NCBI GenBank assembly: GCA_026168455.1
Contig: CM047428.1
Span: forward strand, 36,755,255-36,819,254
Reading direction: 5' to 3'
DNA from: Theocolax elegans
Lineage: Eukaryota > Arthropoda > Insecta > Hymenoptera > Cerocephalidae
Length of the DNA stretch: 64,000 nt
The stretch's first letter is position 1. Each line of letters begins with the position of its first letter. Positions 10,674 to 21,332 of the stretch are shown here, one piece after another. The notes below the pieces were generated by a model. It did no database searches and was not told the DNA's origin. It saw only the letters and a program-made list of their open reading frames with translations. Made by a program: the position numbers and the translations under genes.

Positions 10674-12393
10674 TAAATTATCGAAAGGTGAGCGTATTTA
10701 AGAAAATAGAATAAACGCGTGAGAAGATTTTATTTTTATTTTCATGTTGTAGCAGGAAGGAAAAATGTTAGGTAAGTAAATACGAAATACAAAATTATGT
10801 ACGAGGTAAGTGGTCGATTTATTTAAATATTTTACGAGATATTACAGACAATATATATTATACATTGTAATACATACGTATTATTTCATCACAAATATAA
10901 TTAGAATGAAAGGATGTTAACTCTAAGTATACAATATCAAAGTAATATTCTAAGAAAAATTTAGACTCTTCGTAATTAAATCGATATTTTACTCTCGATT
11001 TTACGTCATAATTCAATGGGAACAATGGGAACAATGGGGTTGTCTAGCACGTACAATGGGGTAGTCTAGCGTGGACAATGGGGTGTCTACCCCGGTGGTG
11101 ACGTCACGGCGGGGGCCCGCGCGTGCCAGAGAGGGAGTGAGAGGGAAGAGGGAGAGCTTCGCTCTCTCTCTCTCTCTCTCGCACGTATGTATAGGTAGGG
11201 TGGAACGGACTCTGTGACGTCACAGCGGGCCCCGTCGGAGTACATGGTGCGAGAGAGAGAGGTAGAGGGAGTGCGCGCGCAGTGCGTCTCTCTCGTGCTG
11301 AGGTTGCTCCGGCGTCATAGACGCCCCGATGCAGTGCGTGGGTGTGAGAGAGAGAGGTAGAGGGAGTGCGCGCGCAGTGCGTCTCTCTCTCGTACTGAGA
11401 GTGTTCTGACGTACAGCGGGGCCGGAGGCCCGCGCGTGTATGTGTGAGAGAGAGCAAGAGGGGTTGCGCGCGCAGTGCGTCTCTTGCAGTAAGAAGAGTG
11501 ACGCATGTAAGAGAGAGAGAGACAGAGAGCACTACTGCGCGTACCCACGCTCTCTTCCTCTACCTCTCTCTCTCGCACTCACGCAGAGATGCTGATGACG
11601 CGCTAGGGTATTCTGACGCCGTGTTATAATAGCTGACCCAGAGCGTCTATGTTGGTGTGTGTGAAAGAGAGAGTATGCATTTGTAAGAGAGAGAGGAAAT
11701 GATAGGTGACAATTTTAGATATTGAACGAATATGTTATTTACGTTTATTATTGGTGGCCCTAAAAAGGGCCGTTTATTATTATTTAATCAATATAAATTT
11801 ACAATTTTTTGTAACCGTCTTTCTGTGGCAATGATTATTATTTATTGAAACTTTTTCCGTATATTTTTTCCATTGCGACGACATTGAATGATGATTACTG
11901 TTATCCTTAGTATTGTATTTTTTATCGATGAGAGGAACTCGATCTGAACTTTGGTTTTGGACCCATCGTGTTTGAATAATCAAACGGAAATGAAATAAAA
12001 TTTGAACGTAAGCTTATTTTATAAAATATAAATGTCGTAGGTGTATTCAAAAAGGTTAAAAGTCGACTCGTCGTGAGAAAAGGTCGTATACCCAAAAGTG
12101 CAGGTGTGCAGACAATAGAGGCGAGGGTGACCGGAGGATTTTGGTTTACTGAGAAGCTATTTATCTTAATAGGTAAAGTAGGTATTGCGGTTAGTACGAA
12201 AGAGAAGCAATAAATTATCGAAAGGTGAGCGTATTTAAGAAAATAGAATAAACGCGTGAGAAGATTTTATTTTTATTTTCATGTTGTAGCAGGAAGGAAA
12301 AATGTTAGGTAAGTAAATACGAAATACAAAATTATGTACGAGGTAAGTGTCGATTTATTTAAATATTTTACGAGATATTACAGACAATATATA

Positions 12394-13233
12394 TTATACA
12401 TTGTAATACATACGTATTATTTCATCACAAATATAATTAGAATGAAAGGATGTTAACTCTAAGTATACAATATCAAAGTAATATTCTAAGAAAAATTTAG
12501 ACTCTTCGTAATTAAATCGATATTTTACTCTCGATTTTACGTCATAATTACCGATCACAAAACTTTTAAAGAAATTTCGTCCTTCGCGCGAATTTAAATT
12601 ATAATCGGTAACTTTTTCTTTCACAATATCACAAATAAAATTTTTACATTTTTCAATATCGTTGATATAGCGTTCGAGTCGACGATATCGTTCTTCTACA
12701 CAAAAAATACTATCCTTTAGTCCTTCGAAAGTTGATTTTTGCATAACTATAGCTGGTTGGAAACATTTTCTCTTCTTTTCTGTTTTGTTTCCGTTGGATA
12801 ATTTTGACGTTTTATTCAAAATAATAGATTTTCCTCCATACCAAGTAGCAAAAATTATTTCCAAATCGTTGATGTAGATTCTTGTGCGACTTTTATAAGA
12901 TAAGTCATTGTCGTTATTAAAATATTCCGATATTTCATCGAGTTTATTTTGTAGTTCTACCCAAGTATCCGAATCGATTACTAGTCCTGTCGAGTGAGTT
13001 TGATTTAACAATTGAATAACGGGTTCCATTTTTTGATTATGAAAAACTTGTACACTGACATTTATTATTTTTGTAGCCGATTTATTTAGCGAGTACGAAG
13101 TTTCGAGTAAATTTCGATGTAGCGTGTGTCTTTTATCTTCTAAATTCACAGACACTTTTTTCTCACTGTCCATTTGTTTGAAGGTTTCGTCTTCGGCAAA
13201 AATAAAATCAGTTTCTAACAATGCTTGAGCCAT
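12394..13233 (-). CDS. Polinton-encoded protein of unknown function (279 aa)
   Basis: A complete frame starts MAQALLETD and ends IRMYYNV. I cannot name the family. Around residues 110-165 there is a beta-rich stretch (RTRIYINDLEIIFATWYGGK, then a hydrophobic strand after a Lys-rich loop) followed by helices. This pattern loosely recalls the PC4-like ssDNA-binding fold found in some Polintons, but I would not assign it without structure comparison. It is transcribed leftward and divergently from the 125-aa gene at 15659. Its N-terminal part is duplicated at 14441-14791 in a copy damaged by single-base losses, and its C-terminal part is duplicated at 10857-11013. Confidence 0.6.
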   Translation of the reverse strand: MAQALLETDFIFAEDETFKQMDSEKKVSVNLEDKRHTLHRNLLETSYSLNKSATKIINVSVQVFHNQKMEPVIQLLNQTHSTGLVIDSDTWVELQNKLDEISEYFNNDNDLSYKSRTRIYINDLEIIFATWYGGKSIILNKTSKLSNGNKTEKKRKCFQPAIVMQKSTFEGLKDSIFCVEERYRRLERYINDIEKCKNFICDIVKEKVTDYNLNSREGRNFFKSFVIGNYDVKSRVKYRFNYEESKFFLEYYFDIVYLELTSFHSNYICDEIIRMYYNV

Positions 13234-14097
13234 CTTTGTAATACTTTATGTCGCACAGGTCTCGACGAGTTTACCGGTTATAGGAAAACTAGTTTACAGA
13301 AAAGATGCTGTAATACTGCATTCAGGGTGAGCGGTGTGTCCCTTTTAAACCCTGGCCGGTCCCGCGCAAAGGTCGCTCGTAAAATAGGAGGGGGTCTATT
13401 TAGAGGGTTACGGGTTTGTACAAGTAACTTCAAAGTCACATGTATTAAGAAAGAGGTTCTTTTACATATTTTAGAAGAGAAGGAAAACGCGTAAAAATAC
13501 TTGTTTCGAACGAAAATGCATAAGGCAAAAGACGACGATGTTTCAAAAGAAAATTTTTGTTCGTACAAATTTCAAAAGAAAACCCTGATCGTAAAATTCT
13601 GCCAATTATTGAAAATTTGTAAGGCGTTGGTAAAGTAACGCGAAACGCAAAAAATGTATGTTTCCTTCTTTTTCATCAATCGTAGGTAACGTTTTTCGAA
13701 AGATTTTTCTAAACGTCTTTGAGGTTTTTCGTTGTGTCTAGAAATTTACAAAAAAAAAGTAAGAGTGGGGTTGTCATAGAAAAAGTTAATTTGCTAGGAA
13801 AAATTGGAGATCGTAGTTAGTTCAAATCTTGCTTTAGACGCGAAAGAACCTTAACGCGTACATAAAAATATAATTTCGTGTTCGTGTTCTATTATAAAAA
13901 CTATATATTATAAAAATTTATATATTATAAAACTGTGAAAGTGTATTTGTGAATGTACTGAAAAAAGTGACACAGAATAAAAAAGTACACACATTCGCAA
14001 ATTAACGCAGGAAAAATTTTAAACTGCAAATAACGAACGTTTAAAATAATTATTAAAAAATAGAAATCGCGCAACGATAAATAAACAAGTGGTCGCA

Positions 14098-14440
14098 ATG
14101 GAAGGAAAAATTTATAATAAGTTTATATTAATTTTATCTCGCATTATTGGATTTTTATCGGTTTTTATACCGTCATTAACGGAACGTTCGATCGCGATTT
14201 TTTATATTTTTAGGTAGTAATATGACATTAAATCAGGCTCGCGATTGTATGATCGAAATTATCCGAATTTTAAGTGTAGAACAGTTTATTTTAATTTATA
14301 AATGTTTTACATGACGACGAGTTTGCAACGTTGATCGCTGGAGATATTAATTTCTCTGCGGTCTTAGAAACCATATGTTATTGACGAATTTTTAAACATT
14401 ACGAAGATTAGGTAGTTATTTCGTTTAAAATTTAAATACA
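14098..14440 (+). pseudogene. Damaged copy of the 125-aa Polinton gene
   Basis: This is copy 1 of the gene at 15659. It shares the start MEGKIYNKF, then loses frame near 14184 and again several times through missing bases in homopolymers (for example in the TTTTTT and GGTTTT runs). It ends at the duplication seam. Confidence 0.8.
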
Positions 14441-14791
14441 TCTTGTGCGACCTTTTATAAGATAATGTCATTGTACTTATTAAAATATTCCGATATTTCA
14501 TCGAGTTTATTTTGTAGTTCTACCCAAGTATCCGAATCGATTACTAGTCCTGTCGAGTGAGTTGATTATTATACAATTGAATAACGGGTTCCATTTTTGA
14601 TTATGAAAACTTGTACACTGACTTTATTATTTTTGTAGCCGATTTATTTAGCGAGTACGAAGTTTCGAGTAAATTTCGATGTAGCGTGTGCTTTTATCTT
14701 CTAAATTCACAGACACTTTTTTTCACTGTCCATTTGTTGAAGGTTTCGTCTTCGGCAAAATAAAATCAGTTTCTAACAATGCTTGAGCCAT
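14441..14791 (-). pseudogene. Damaged N-terminal copy of the 279-aa Polinton gene
   Basis: It corresponds to roughly the first 118 codons of the gene at 12394-13233. At least half a dozen single-base losses or gains break the frame. It is truncated at the duplication seam. Confidence 0.8.
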
Positions 14792-15658
14792 CTTTGTATA
14801 CTTTATGTCGCACAGGTCTCAGACGAGTTTACCGGTTATAGGAAAAACTAGTTACAGAAAAGATGTGTAATACTGCATTCAGGGGAGCGGGTGTGGTGTC
14901 CCCTTTTAAACCTGGCCGGTCCCGCGCAAAGGTCGCTCGTAAAATAGGAGGGGGTCTATTTAGAGGGTTACGGGTTTGTACAAGTAACTTCAAAGTCACA
15001 TGTATTAAGAAAGAGGTTCTTTTACATATTTTAGAAGAGAAGGAAAACGCGTAAAAATACTTGTTTCGAACGAAATGCATAAGGCAAAAGACGACGATGT
15101 TTCAAAAGAAAATTTTTGTTCGTACAAATTTCAAAAGAAAACCCTGATCGTAAAATTCTGCCAATTATTGAAAATTTGTAAGGCGTTGGTAAAGTAACGC
15201 GAAACGCAAAAAATGTATGTTTCCTTCTTTTTCAATCAATCGTAGGTAACGTTTTTCGAAAGATTTTTCTAAACGTCTTTGAGGTTTTTCGTTGTGTCTA
15301 GAAATTTACAAAAAAAAAGTAAGAGTGGGGTTGTCATAGAAAAAGTTAATTTGCTAGGAAAAATTGGAGATCGTAGTTAGTTCAAATCTTGCTTTAGACG
15401 CGAAAGAACCTTAACGCGTACATAAAAATATAATTTCGTGTTCGTGTTCTATTATAAAAACTATATATTATAAAAATTTATATATTATAAAACTGTGAAA
15501 GTGTATTTGTGAATGTACTGAAAAAAGTGACACAGAATAAAAAAGTACACACATTCGCAAATTAACGCAGGAAAAATTTTAAACTGCAAATAACGAACGT
15601 TTAAAATAATTATTAAAAAATAGAAATCGCGCAACGATAAATAAAACAAGTGGTCGCA

Positions 15659-16036
15659 ATGGAAGGAAAAATTTATAATAAGTTTATATTAATTTTATCT
15701 CGCATTATTGGATTTTTATCGGTTTTTATACCGTCATTAACGGAAACGTTCGATCGCGATTTTTTTATATTTTTAGGTAGTAATATGACATTAAATCAGG
15801 CTCGCGATTGTATGATCGAAATTATCCGAATTTTAAGTGTAGAACAGTTTATTTTAATTTATAAAATGTTTTTACATGACGACGAGTTTGCAACGTTGAT
15901 CGCTGGAGATATATTAATTTCTCGCGGTCTTAGAAACCATATGTTATTGGACGAATTTTTTAAACATTACGAAAGATTAGGTAGTTATTTCGGTTTTAAA
16001 AATTTAAATACAAATAATAATTATATAATTTTTTAA
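15659..16036 (+). CDS. Polinton-encoded protein of unknown function (125 aa)
   Basis: The frame starts at MEGKIYNKF; an earlier in-frame GTG is unlikely to be used in a eukaryote. Residues 9-30 form a hydrophobic stretch (FILILSRIIGFLSVF) that could be a membrane anchor or buried helix. The rest looks helical and mildly acidic (ARDCMIEIIRIL, then FLHDDEFATLIAGD). I know no family match. It is divergent from the 279-aa gene across an intergenic region of about 0.87 kb (14792-15658) that presumably contains both promoters. Confidence 0.55.
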   Translation: MEGKIYNKFILILSRIIGFLSVFIPSLTETFDRDFFIFLGSNMTLNQARDCMIEIIRILSVEQFILIYKMFLHDDEFATLIAGDILISRGLRNHMLLDEFFKHYERLGSYFGFKNLNTNNNYIIF

Positions 16037-16060
16037 TTATATATCTTAAATAAATTTTAG

Positions 16061-16416
16061 AAATTATAACGGATACGGAGGACAGCTGTATTCCTCGATT
16101 ACGTCGTCAGTTAGGCGACATAGCGGTTCGGAGAGAAATACCCGATCCAACCATTCGTCGGGCAGAACGTATCGCGGAGATACGTAGTCGAGGGCAGAGG
16201 ACGCTAAGTGAACTCGAGCGCGAGGCTGCTTGCATCGACAAAAAGCTTGCGCGAAATTCCAAACAAGCTATCGAGAGGATGGAAATTCAAATGTCGAGGC
16301 AAAATGAAAATCTCTCGGACGATGAAGATGACGACTATGTTGTCCAAGCAGCCCCAAATTGTAGTCGTAAAAGGAGGATACCGGGTCGCGACGAGAGGCC
16401 ACTTGGATCTGGATAG
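16061..16416 (+). CDS. Possible exon: Arg/Glu-rich coiled-coil segment
   Basis: An open stretch of 118 codons begins right after TAAATTTTAG (a good 3' splice site) with a stop just upstream in frame, so it would have to be an internal or terminal exon. It is rich in Arg and Glu (AERIAEIRSRGQRTLSELER), predicts a coiled coil, and then has an acidic patch (LSDDEDDDYVV) and a basic end. It could be the N-terminal exon of the polymerase gene or the end of a gene starting in the preceding frame. I cannot identify a matching donor upstream with confidence. Confidence 0.35.
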
Positions 16417-16925
16417 ATATGTTGCAAAACTCCTAAAGTATCAGAATATGCGTTAAATGATTACGCATTAGGTCAGATATCGTAAATCGATGAGTAACAC
16501 TTTATTACTTTTTACAATAGATATAGAAATATTTTAACACTCTTTGTTCAATACAACACTACAATAATCTGTATTGAAAATTAAAAATTAAAATAATGAA
16601 AATAATAAAACGTCTTAAAATAATTCTATAATTGTAAACATATATAGGTTTAAAAGTAATATTAATTTAATAATATATATTTAAGCTCGAAGACGATTGT
16701 TTTTCGACAATCGAGAATATCTGTCGACGGCTTGGCGAGTCGGGGTATGGATAAGCGAGGAGTACGAGCTGTCCCCTCACTTATATCCGCCAACAGCCGA
16801 TTCAATTTTACGAGCGTTCGATTCTTTACGGCATCGCGTTGAAAAATAATTAAAATAATAACTTTTAAATTTTTATAAAATTTAACAATTTATTCAATAA
16901 AAATTAGTAAGCGAATTATATAGTA
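16417..16925. other. AT-rich intergenic or intronic sequence
   Basis: No supported gene. It contains A/T-rich sequence and a GC-richer block around 16690-16850, and ends at the TRIM insertion. It may be intron sequence between the coiled-coil exon and polB. Confidence 0.4.
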
Positions 16926-17776
16926 TGTAACGGGGTACGGATTGAATATAAGGAATAAAAAAATCAACGAAGGTATCGGGGCGCGAACCCACGATCCCGG
17001 GAGCGCGAGGCAGAAGCCTCACCACTGCGCTACCATTCGCAATTATCCCGGCTAGTCGACTTGGTCCTATCGACGAACGTCGCCGATAATTCAGGGACCT
17101 AACCTGCGCCGACACTCGAAATCCGTACCCGTTATATCCCCCACCCAAACGCGACCTACGCCCTCGGGGAGCCGTTTGATCACTTCGATCACCTGGGCTA
17201 GAGAGGCGAAGGTTGTCCCTGCTCGACCGGTGTCAAGAAGACCGTTTTCTGAGCACCGGGAGCCTCGTTAGGGATAGCCGTGCGTTTGCACCACCACGCT
17301 TGAGATCCCAGAAACTCAAGCTCCCCTACGTCTAGTGCCAACTTTGGAGGTGTACTGCGTATACGTATACACACTGCGGAGCTGCAGACACAGGCTTTTC
17401 TCCTACAGTCGTACCTCCGCACTTTTTGACGTTCTCGCGGGGAAATCCACCGGGACTGTGGTGGTGGGGATGGGAGTTTATGACCGACTTCGGTCCAAGA
17501 TGAGCCAGGCGAAGATAAACTACTTCGTCTCTTCTGGCAAGTGGGTTTTTGAGTTGGGCGCCATTTGTAACGGGGTACGGATTGAATATAAGGAATGAAA
17601 AAATCAACGAAGGTATCGGGGCGCGAACCCACGATCCCGGGAGCGCGAGGCAGAAGCCTCACCACTGCGCTACCATTCGCAATTATCCCGGCTAGTCGAC
17701 TTGGTCCTATCGACGAACGTCGCCGATAATTCAGGGACCTAACCTGCGCCGACACTCGAAATCCGTACCCGTTATA
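16926..17776 (-). mobile_element. TRIM-type non-autonomous LTR retrotransposon, copy 1 (851 bp)
   Basis: Two 211-bp direct repeats (16926-17136 and 17566-17776) enclose 429 bp without coding capacity. The target duplication is AGTA (16922-16925, 17777-17780). Orientation is minus: on that strand the first LTR ends CCCCGTTACA and is followed two bases later by TGGCGCCCAACTC, a primer-binding-site-like sequence. A purine tract (GGGTGGGGGA) sits immediately before the second LTR. LTR ends are short inverted repeats (TATAACGGG / CCCGTTACA). The LTR contains a tRNA-like Pol III promoter. The two LTRs are almost identical, implying a recent insertion. TRIMs are known from plants and have been reported in ants. 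Confidence 0.85.
16979..17032 (-). promoter_or_regulatory. tRNA-like Pol III A and B boxes inside the TRIM LTR
   Basis: On the minus strand TAGCGCAGTGG (17032-17022) matches the A-box consensus exactly, and GGTTCGCGCCC (16989-16979) matches the B box with two differences, at normal tRNA spacing. The same pair recurs at 17619-17672, 21386-21439 and 22028-22081. The anticodon arm is degenerate, so this is a tRNA-derived promoter and not a working tRNA gene. Confidence 0.65.
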
Positions 17777-17805
17777 AGTATTAATAATATTATATTTTTA
17801 TTTAG

Positions 17806-19236
17806 CGTCTCCGTGTGAAAAACAAATAGGTGGAGGTCGTACCGCGGAATTCCAACGTGTACATCTTCAGGCAAATAGCCATTTCGATTTAATCTTAAAC
17901 ATTTTAGCGATCGTGTCAAAATTTCGGTATTGCATAAATTGCAATCTGGCTTATAAAAATATTTTAACTCACAAGTGTACGAGACAGTGTACACAATGTT
18001 TGAACAATTCAAATTGCGAAAAGGTTAATGAAATTTCGTGTATTGATTGTAAGCGCGTATTTTATAATGACGGGTGTTTTGAAATGCACAAGCGACCCGG
18101 CTAAATTAGTTGTAAAACATCGAAAAAAACGGTAAAAAGCGTATGTGATAGTTTAAAATATTGTTGTACATGTAACCGTATTGTAGATTTAAGAAAAGAA
18201 TTACACAATTGCGGTGAAAAATATTGTAGTAGATGTCGTTCGAGACATTCTATGAATAAATTGTGTAATATTGAACCAATTGAAGAATCGCGTGTAAGGA
18301 GGAAAAATAATTATCATCCGACTACTCAATTTGTTTTTTATGATTTTGAGACCCGTCAAGATGAAATTTACGGCGAAAAATCTTTGAAACATAACGTTAA
18401 TTTATGTGTCGCACAATTATGTTGCGACGATTGTAAAAAAACCGATTTAAAATATTTGTGTTCATTTTGCGGTGTTCGTCAACACGTATTCGAAGGTGAT
18501 AATTCGATACGTGATTTTTTAAATTTAGTAATTAGAAAAAAAACGAATTTTAGTGATATTATTTGTATTGCGCATAACGCACGGGCTTTCGACTCTCAAT
18601 TTATTTTAAAATATTTAATCGATTTTTCAAAAATTTATTTTAATGAAAATGTCTCGCCAACCGTTATAATGAACGGTCGAAATATTATAAAATTGCAATT
18701 AAAAAATACAAAATTTATTGATAGTATCAATTACATGCCAATGAAATTGACAAATTTACCCAAAGCATTTGGGCTTTCAGTTGATCTAAAGAAAGGTTAC
18801 TTTCCACATCTCTTTAATACAAAAGAAAATATAAATTATGTAGGCTCGATTCCGGATGATAAATATTTTTCCCCCGAAACGATGTCGAGCGAAGATCGAC
18901 AAACGTTCTATAATTGGTACAATAGTATTGACAAAAATGATGTATATAATTTACGCAATGAAATAATAAAATATTGTATAGACGACGTAAATATATTGCG
19001 AGAGGCGTGCATAAATTTTCGCGAAATATTTAAAAAATATAACGTTTGCCCATTTGAAGAAGCTGTAACGATAGCTTCAGCCTGTTCGATATTATACCGT
19101 AAAAATTTTTTAAAAAAAGATACAATCGGTATAATACCGTCAACTGGCTATGCGCAAACGGGTGAAAATTCACAAGAAGCTATTTCGAGGCTTCTGTGCG
19201 AAGAAAAAAAAATCGGTCGCGAAATTATACACGCCG
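17806..19236 (+). pseudogene. polB: Polinton DNA polymerase B, segment 1 (Zn-binding N-terminus and exonuclease)
   Basis: The exon probably starts after the acceptor TTTATTTAG (17797-17805). The first part is Cys-rich (CINCNLAY, CTQCLN, CIDCKRVF, CCTCNRIV, CSRCRSRH), consistent with zinc binding. An in-frame TAA at 18102-18104 interrupts it. From 18252 the 3'-5' exonuclease domain is intact: Exo I FYDFET, Exo II AHNARAFDSQF and Exo III YCIDDVNIL. Family-B protein-primed polymerases replicate Polintons from their termini. The frame is broken at 19236 by the Transib-type insertion and resumes in frame at 20487 once the element and one target copy are discounted. Confidence 0.88.
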
Positions 19237-19621
19237 CACTATGGGAAAAAGGTAAGAATTTTGTCCTAAAATCGTAGAACTCTTGTTGTGATAGGTGCAG
19301 AATAATGAAATTTGAGGGTAAGATAGTTGATGAAATATGCTATCTGGGAAAATTAAAGTTATGAGTTCAAGGTCATTTTATGACCTTCAAAAATGAGATC
19401 AAACATGTTAGTTTTATGAAAAAATTTAGTTTCTTCTTATTAAAATGAGTAAAAATGTTAAATTATAATATATTATATAGATATTTTGAAATATTTTTGT
19501 CTGCTGATTAGAACTGCTGAACTAAAAAAATCGAATCACTTTTTGCTCTTAAAAAACGCAGTAGGTTAATTCTTGAAAGTTCCTTAGAAAACTTAGAACT
19601 GAACGGGTTCATGAGTGTGTG

Positions 19622-19655
<34 letters not shown>

Positions 19656-20003
19656 TACTATATATATATATGTGTGTGTGTGTGTGTGGGTGGGACTATG
19701 TGTGGGAGTATGCGTGTGTTTTGGATTAGTTTTTATACGAGATTATTAAATAATTGTAGTAAATTTATCTCATAAAAATACATTTTATGTAAATTCTTTG
19801 GTAGACATAAGTAAACATAAAGTAAATATAAACAACATTTGTATATTTGTATATTTGCAAATAATATTTTGAATATAATTTTAATCTAACTCACTGGATG
19901 AATTGTCACTACAACTCATATCATCGTCTGAAGTAATTTCACTGAAAAATCTCGTATAAAAACTAATCCAAAACACACGCATACTCCCACACATAGTCCC
20001 ACC

Positions 20004-20035
<32 letters not shown>

Positions 20036-20060
20036 GTATATACATACTATATATATAGTA

Positions 20061-20096
<36 letters not shown>

Positions 20097-20481
20097 CACA
20101 CACTCATGAACCCGTTCAGTTCTAAGTTTTCTAAGGAACTTTCAAGAATTAACCTACTGCGTTTTTTAAGAGCAAAAAGTGATTCGATTTTTTTAGTTCA
20201 GCAGTTCTAATCAGCAGACAAAAATATTTCAAAATATCTATATAATATATTATAATTTAACATTTTTACTCATTTTAATAAGAAGAAACTAAATTTTTTC
20301 ATAAAACTAACATGTTTGATCTCATTTTTGAAGGTCATAAAATGACCTTGAACTCATAACTTTAATTTTCCCAGATAGCATATTTCATCAACTATCTTAC
20401 CCTCAAATTTCATTATTCTGCACCTATCACAACAAGAGTTCTACGATTTTAGGACAAAATTCTTACCTTTTTCCCATAGTG
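19237..20481. mobile_element. Transib-type non-autonomous foldback element in polB
   Basis: The termini are CACTATGGG...CCCATAGTG, and the flanks are CGCCG at 19232-19236 and again at 20482-20486. Transib elements, relatives of the RAG1 recombinase, have CACWATGG-type ends resembling the RSS heptamer and 5-bp GC-rich CGNCG duplications; both are seen here. The arms (19237 to about 19743 and about 19945 to 20481) are nearly perfect inverted repeats of some 500 bp around a short unique centre. TA/TG microsatellites lie in each arm. No transposase is encoded. The near identity of the arms suggests a young insertion or gene conversion. Confidence 0.85.
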
Positions 20482-20486
20482 CGCCG

Positions 20487-21332
20487 CACGCGCTCGAGAA
20501 TATATTTTAACCGAAGGTTTCCGAGCTGATGGTTTTTTACCGAGCGTAAACCATAAGGGTACCGTTTATGAATATCACGGTTGTTTTTACCACGGGTGTC
20601 CTCGCTGTTTTTCGTCGAGTCGTGATAAAATTTTAACAGACGGTTCGACTTTTAACAGTCGTTACGAAAAAACCGTTTTAAAAACTAAACACATTGAAAG
20701 CTTCGGATATATTGTAATAGAAATGTGCGGGTGTGATTTCAAAGAATATTTATCAGATAAAACCGATTTAAATAACTTTTTAAAATCACATCCTCTTTTA
20801 AAAGGAATTAAAATAGAACCGAGGGATGCGTTTTACGGTGGTCGTACAGGTAATACCGTAATTATGTACGAGACGAAAGACAGCGAAAAAATTAAATATT
20901 TAGATGTATGTTCGCTGTATCCGTACATTGACAAGTACGGAAAATACCCACTAGGTCATCCAAAAATTTATATTGGTCAAAATTGTAACGAATTAGCAGG
21001 TACCGATTTTAAAAATTTCAATAATGTCGAAGGTTTAGTAAAATGCGACATTTTACCTCCGCGAAATTTATTTCATCCCGTGTTACCGGTAAAAATGCAC
21101 GAAAGATTACTTTTTCCATTGTGTCGTACCTGCACAGAAATGCTAAATGAGCAAGAGTGCACGCACGACCGAGACGAAGAACGTATTTTTACAGGTACAT
21201 GGGTGTCTGATGTAATAAAAAAAAGTTTAGAGCGCGGTTATAAATTAATAAAAATTCACGCGATTTGGCAGTATAGTGTTTGTCAATATACAGCCAATAC
21301 AGACGGTCTTTTTAACGAATATATTAATACTT
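20487..21332 (+). pseudogene. polB: Polinton DNA polymerase B, segment 2 (palm, motif A)
   Basis: This segment continues the polymerase frame after the Transib-type insertion. It carries the FYGGRTGN motif of protein-primed polymerases, motif A (DVCSLYPYI) with its catalytic Asp at about 20902, and a Cys-rich stretch (LCRTCTEMLNEQECTH). It runs open until TRIM copy 2 interrupts it; the target duplication ACTT (21329-21332) is part of the coding frame. Confidence 0.88.

Larger units (their letters stand above)
9472..12549 (+). repeat. Tandem duplication I (1.54-kb units)
   Basis: Segment 9472-11013 is repeated as 11014-12549 with few differences. The seam joins the middle of the 279-aa gene to a CAATGGGAA repeat of the terminal inverted repeat. 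Copy 1 therefore holds only the last part of that gene (about 10857-11013) and copy 2 lacks the outer 98 bp of the terminus. Confidence 0.9.
12880..16012 (+). repeat. Tandem duplication II (1.56-kb units)
   Basis: Segment 12880-14440 recurs as 14441-16012. The seam near 14440 fuses the end of the 125-aa gene to the middle of the 279-aa gene. Many single-base losses lie within a few hundred bases on either side of the seam (about 14180-14880), while the outer parts of both copies are almost identical. This pattern resembles unpolished ends of overlapping reads or contigs. Confidence 0.9.

Noticed and set aside
9545..11578. Long minus-strand and plus-strand frames rich in Arg, Ser and Thr in the Polinton ends
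   Set aside because: They are read-through of GA/CT and GCGC repeats in the terminal region, occur in several frames at once and repeat in the duplicate.
13225..13568. Overlapping 89- and 96-codon frames between the divergent Polinton genes
   Set aside because: Both frames are open by chance in the same DNA, recur with indels at 14829-15080, and have no motif; the region is better read as an intergenic promoter.
16979..17032. A functional tRNA gene on the minus strand
   Set aside because: A and B boxes are good, but the anticodon arm is GAGGC/GCCTC around only four bases and the acceptor stem does not close, so it is a tRNA-like promoter within the LTR.
17198..17755. 185-codon minus-strand frame, with relatives at 16894, 21283 and 21811
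   Set aside because: It lies inside the TRIM elements and reads through the LTR and tRNA-like sequence; its content is explained by the element.
19881..20107. Tyr/Ile-rich minus-strand frames
   Set aside because: They translate the TA/TG microsatellites of the Transib-type element arm.
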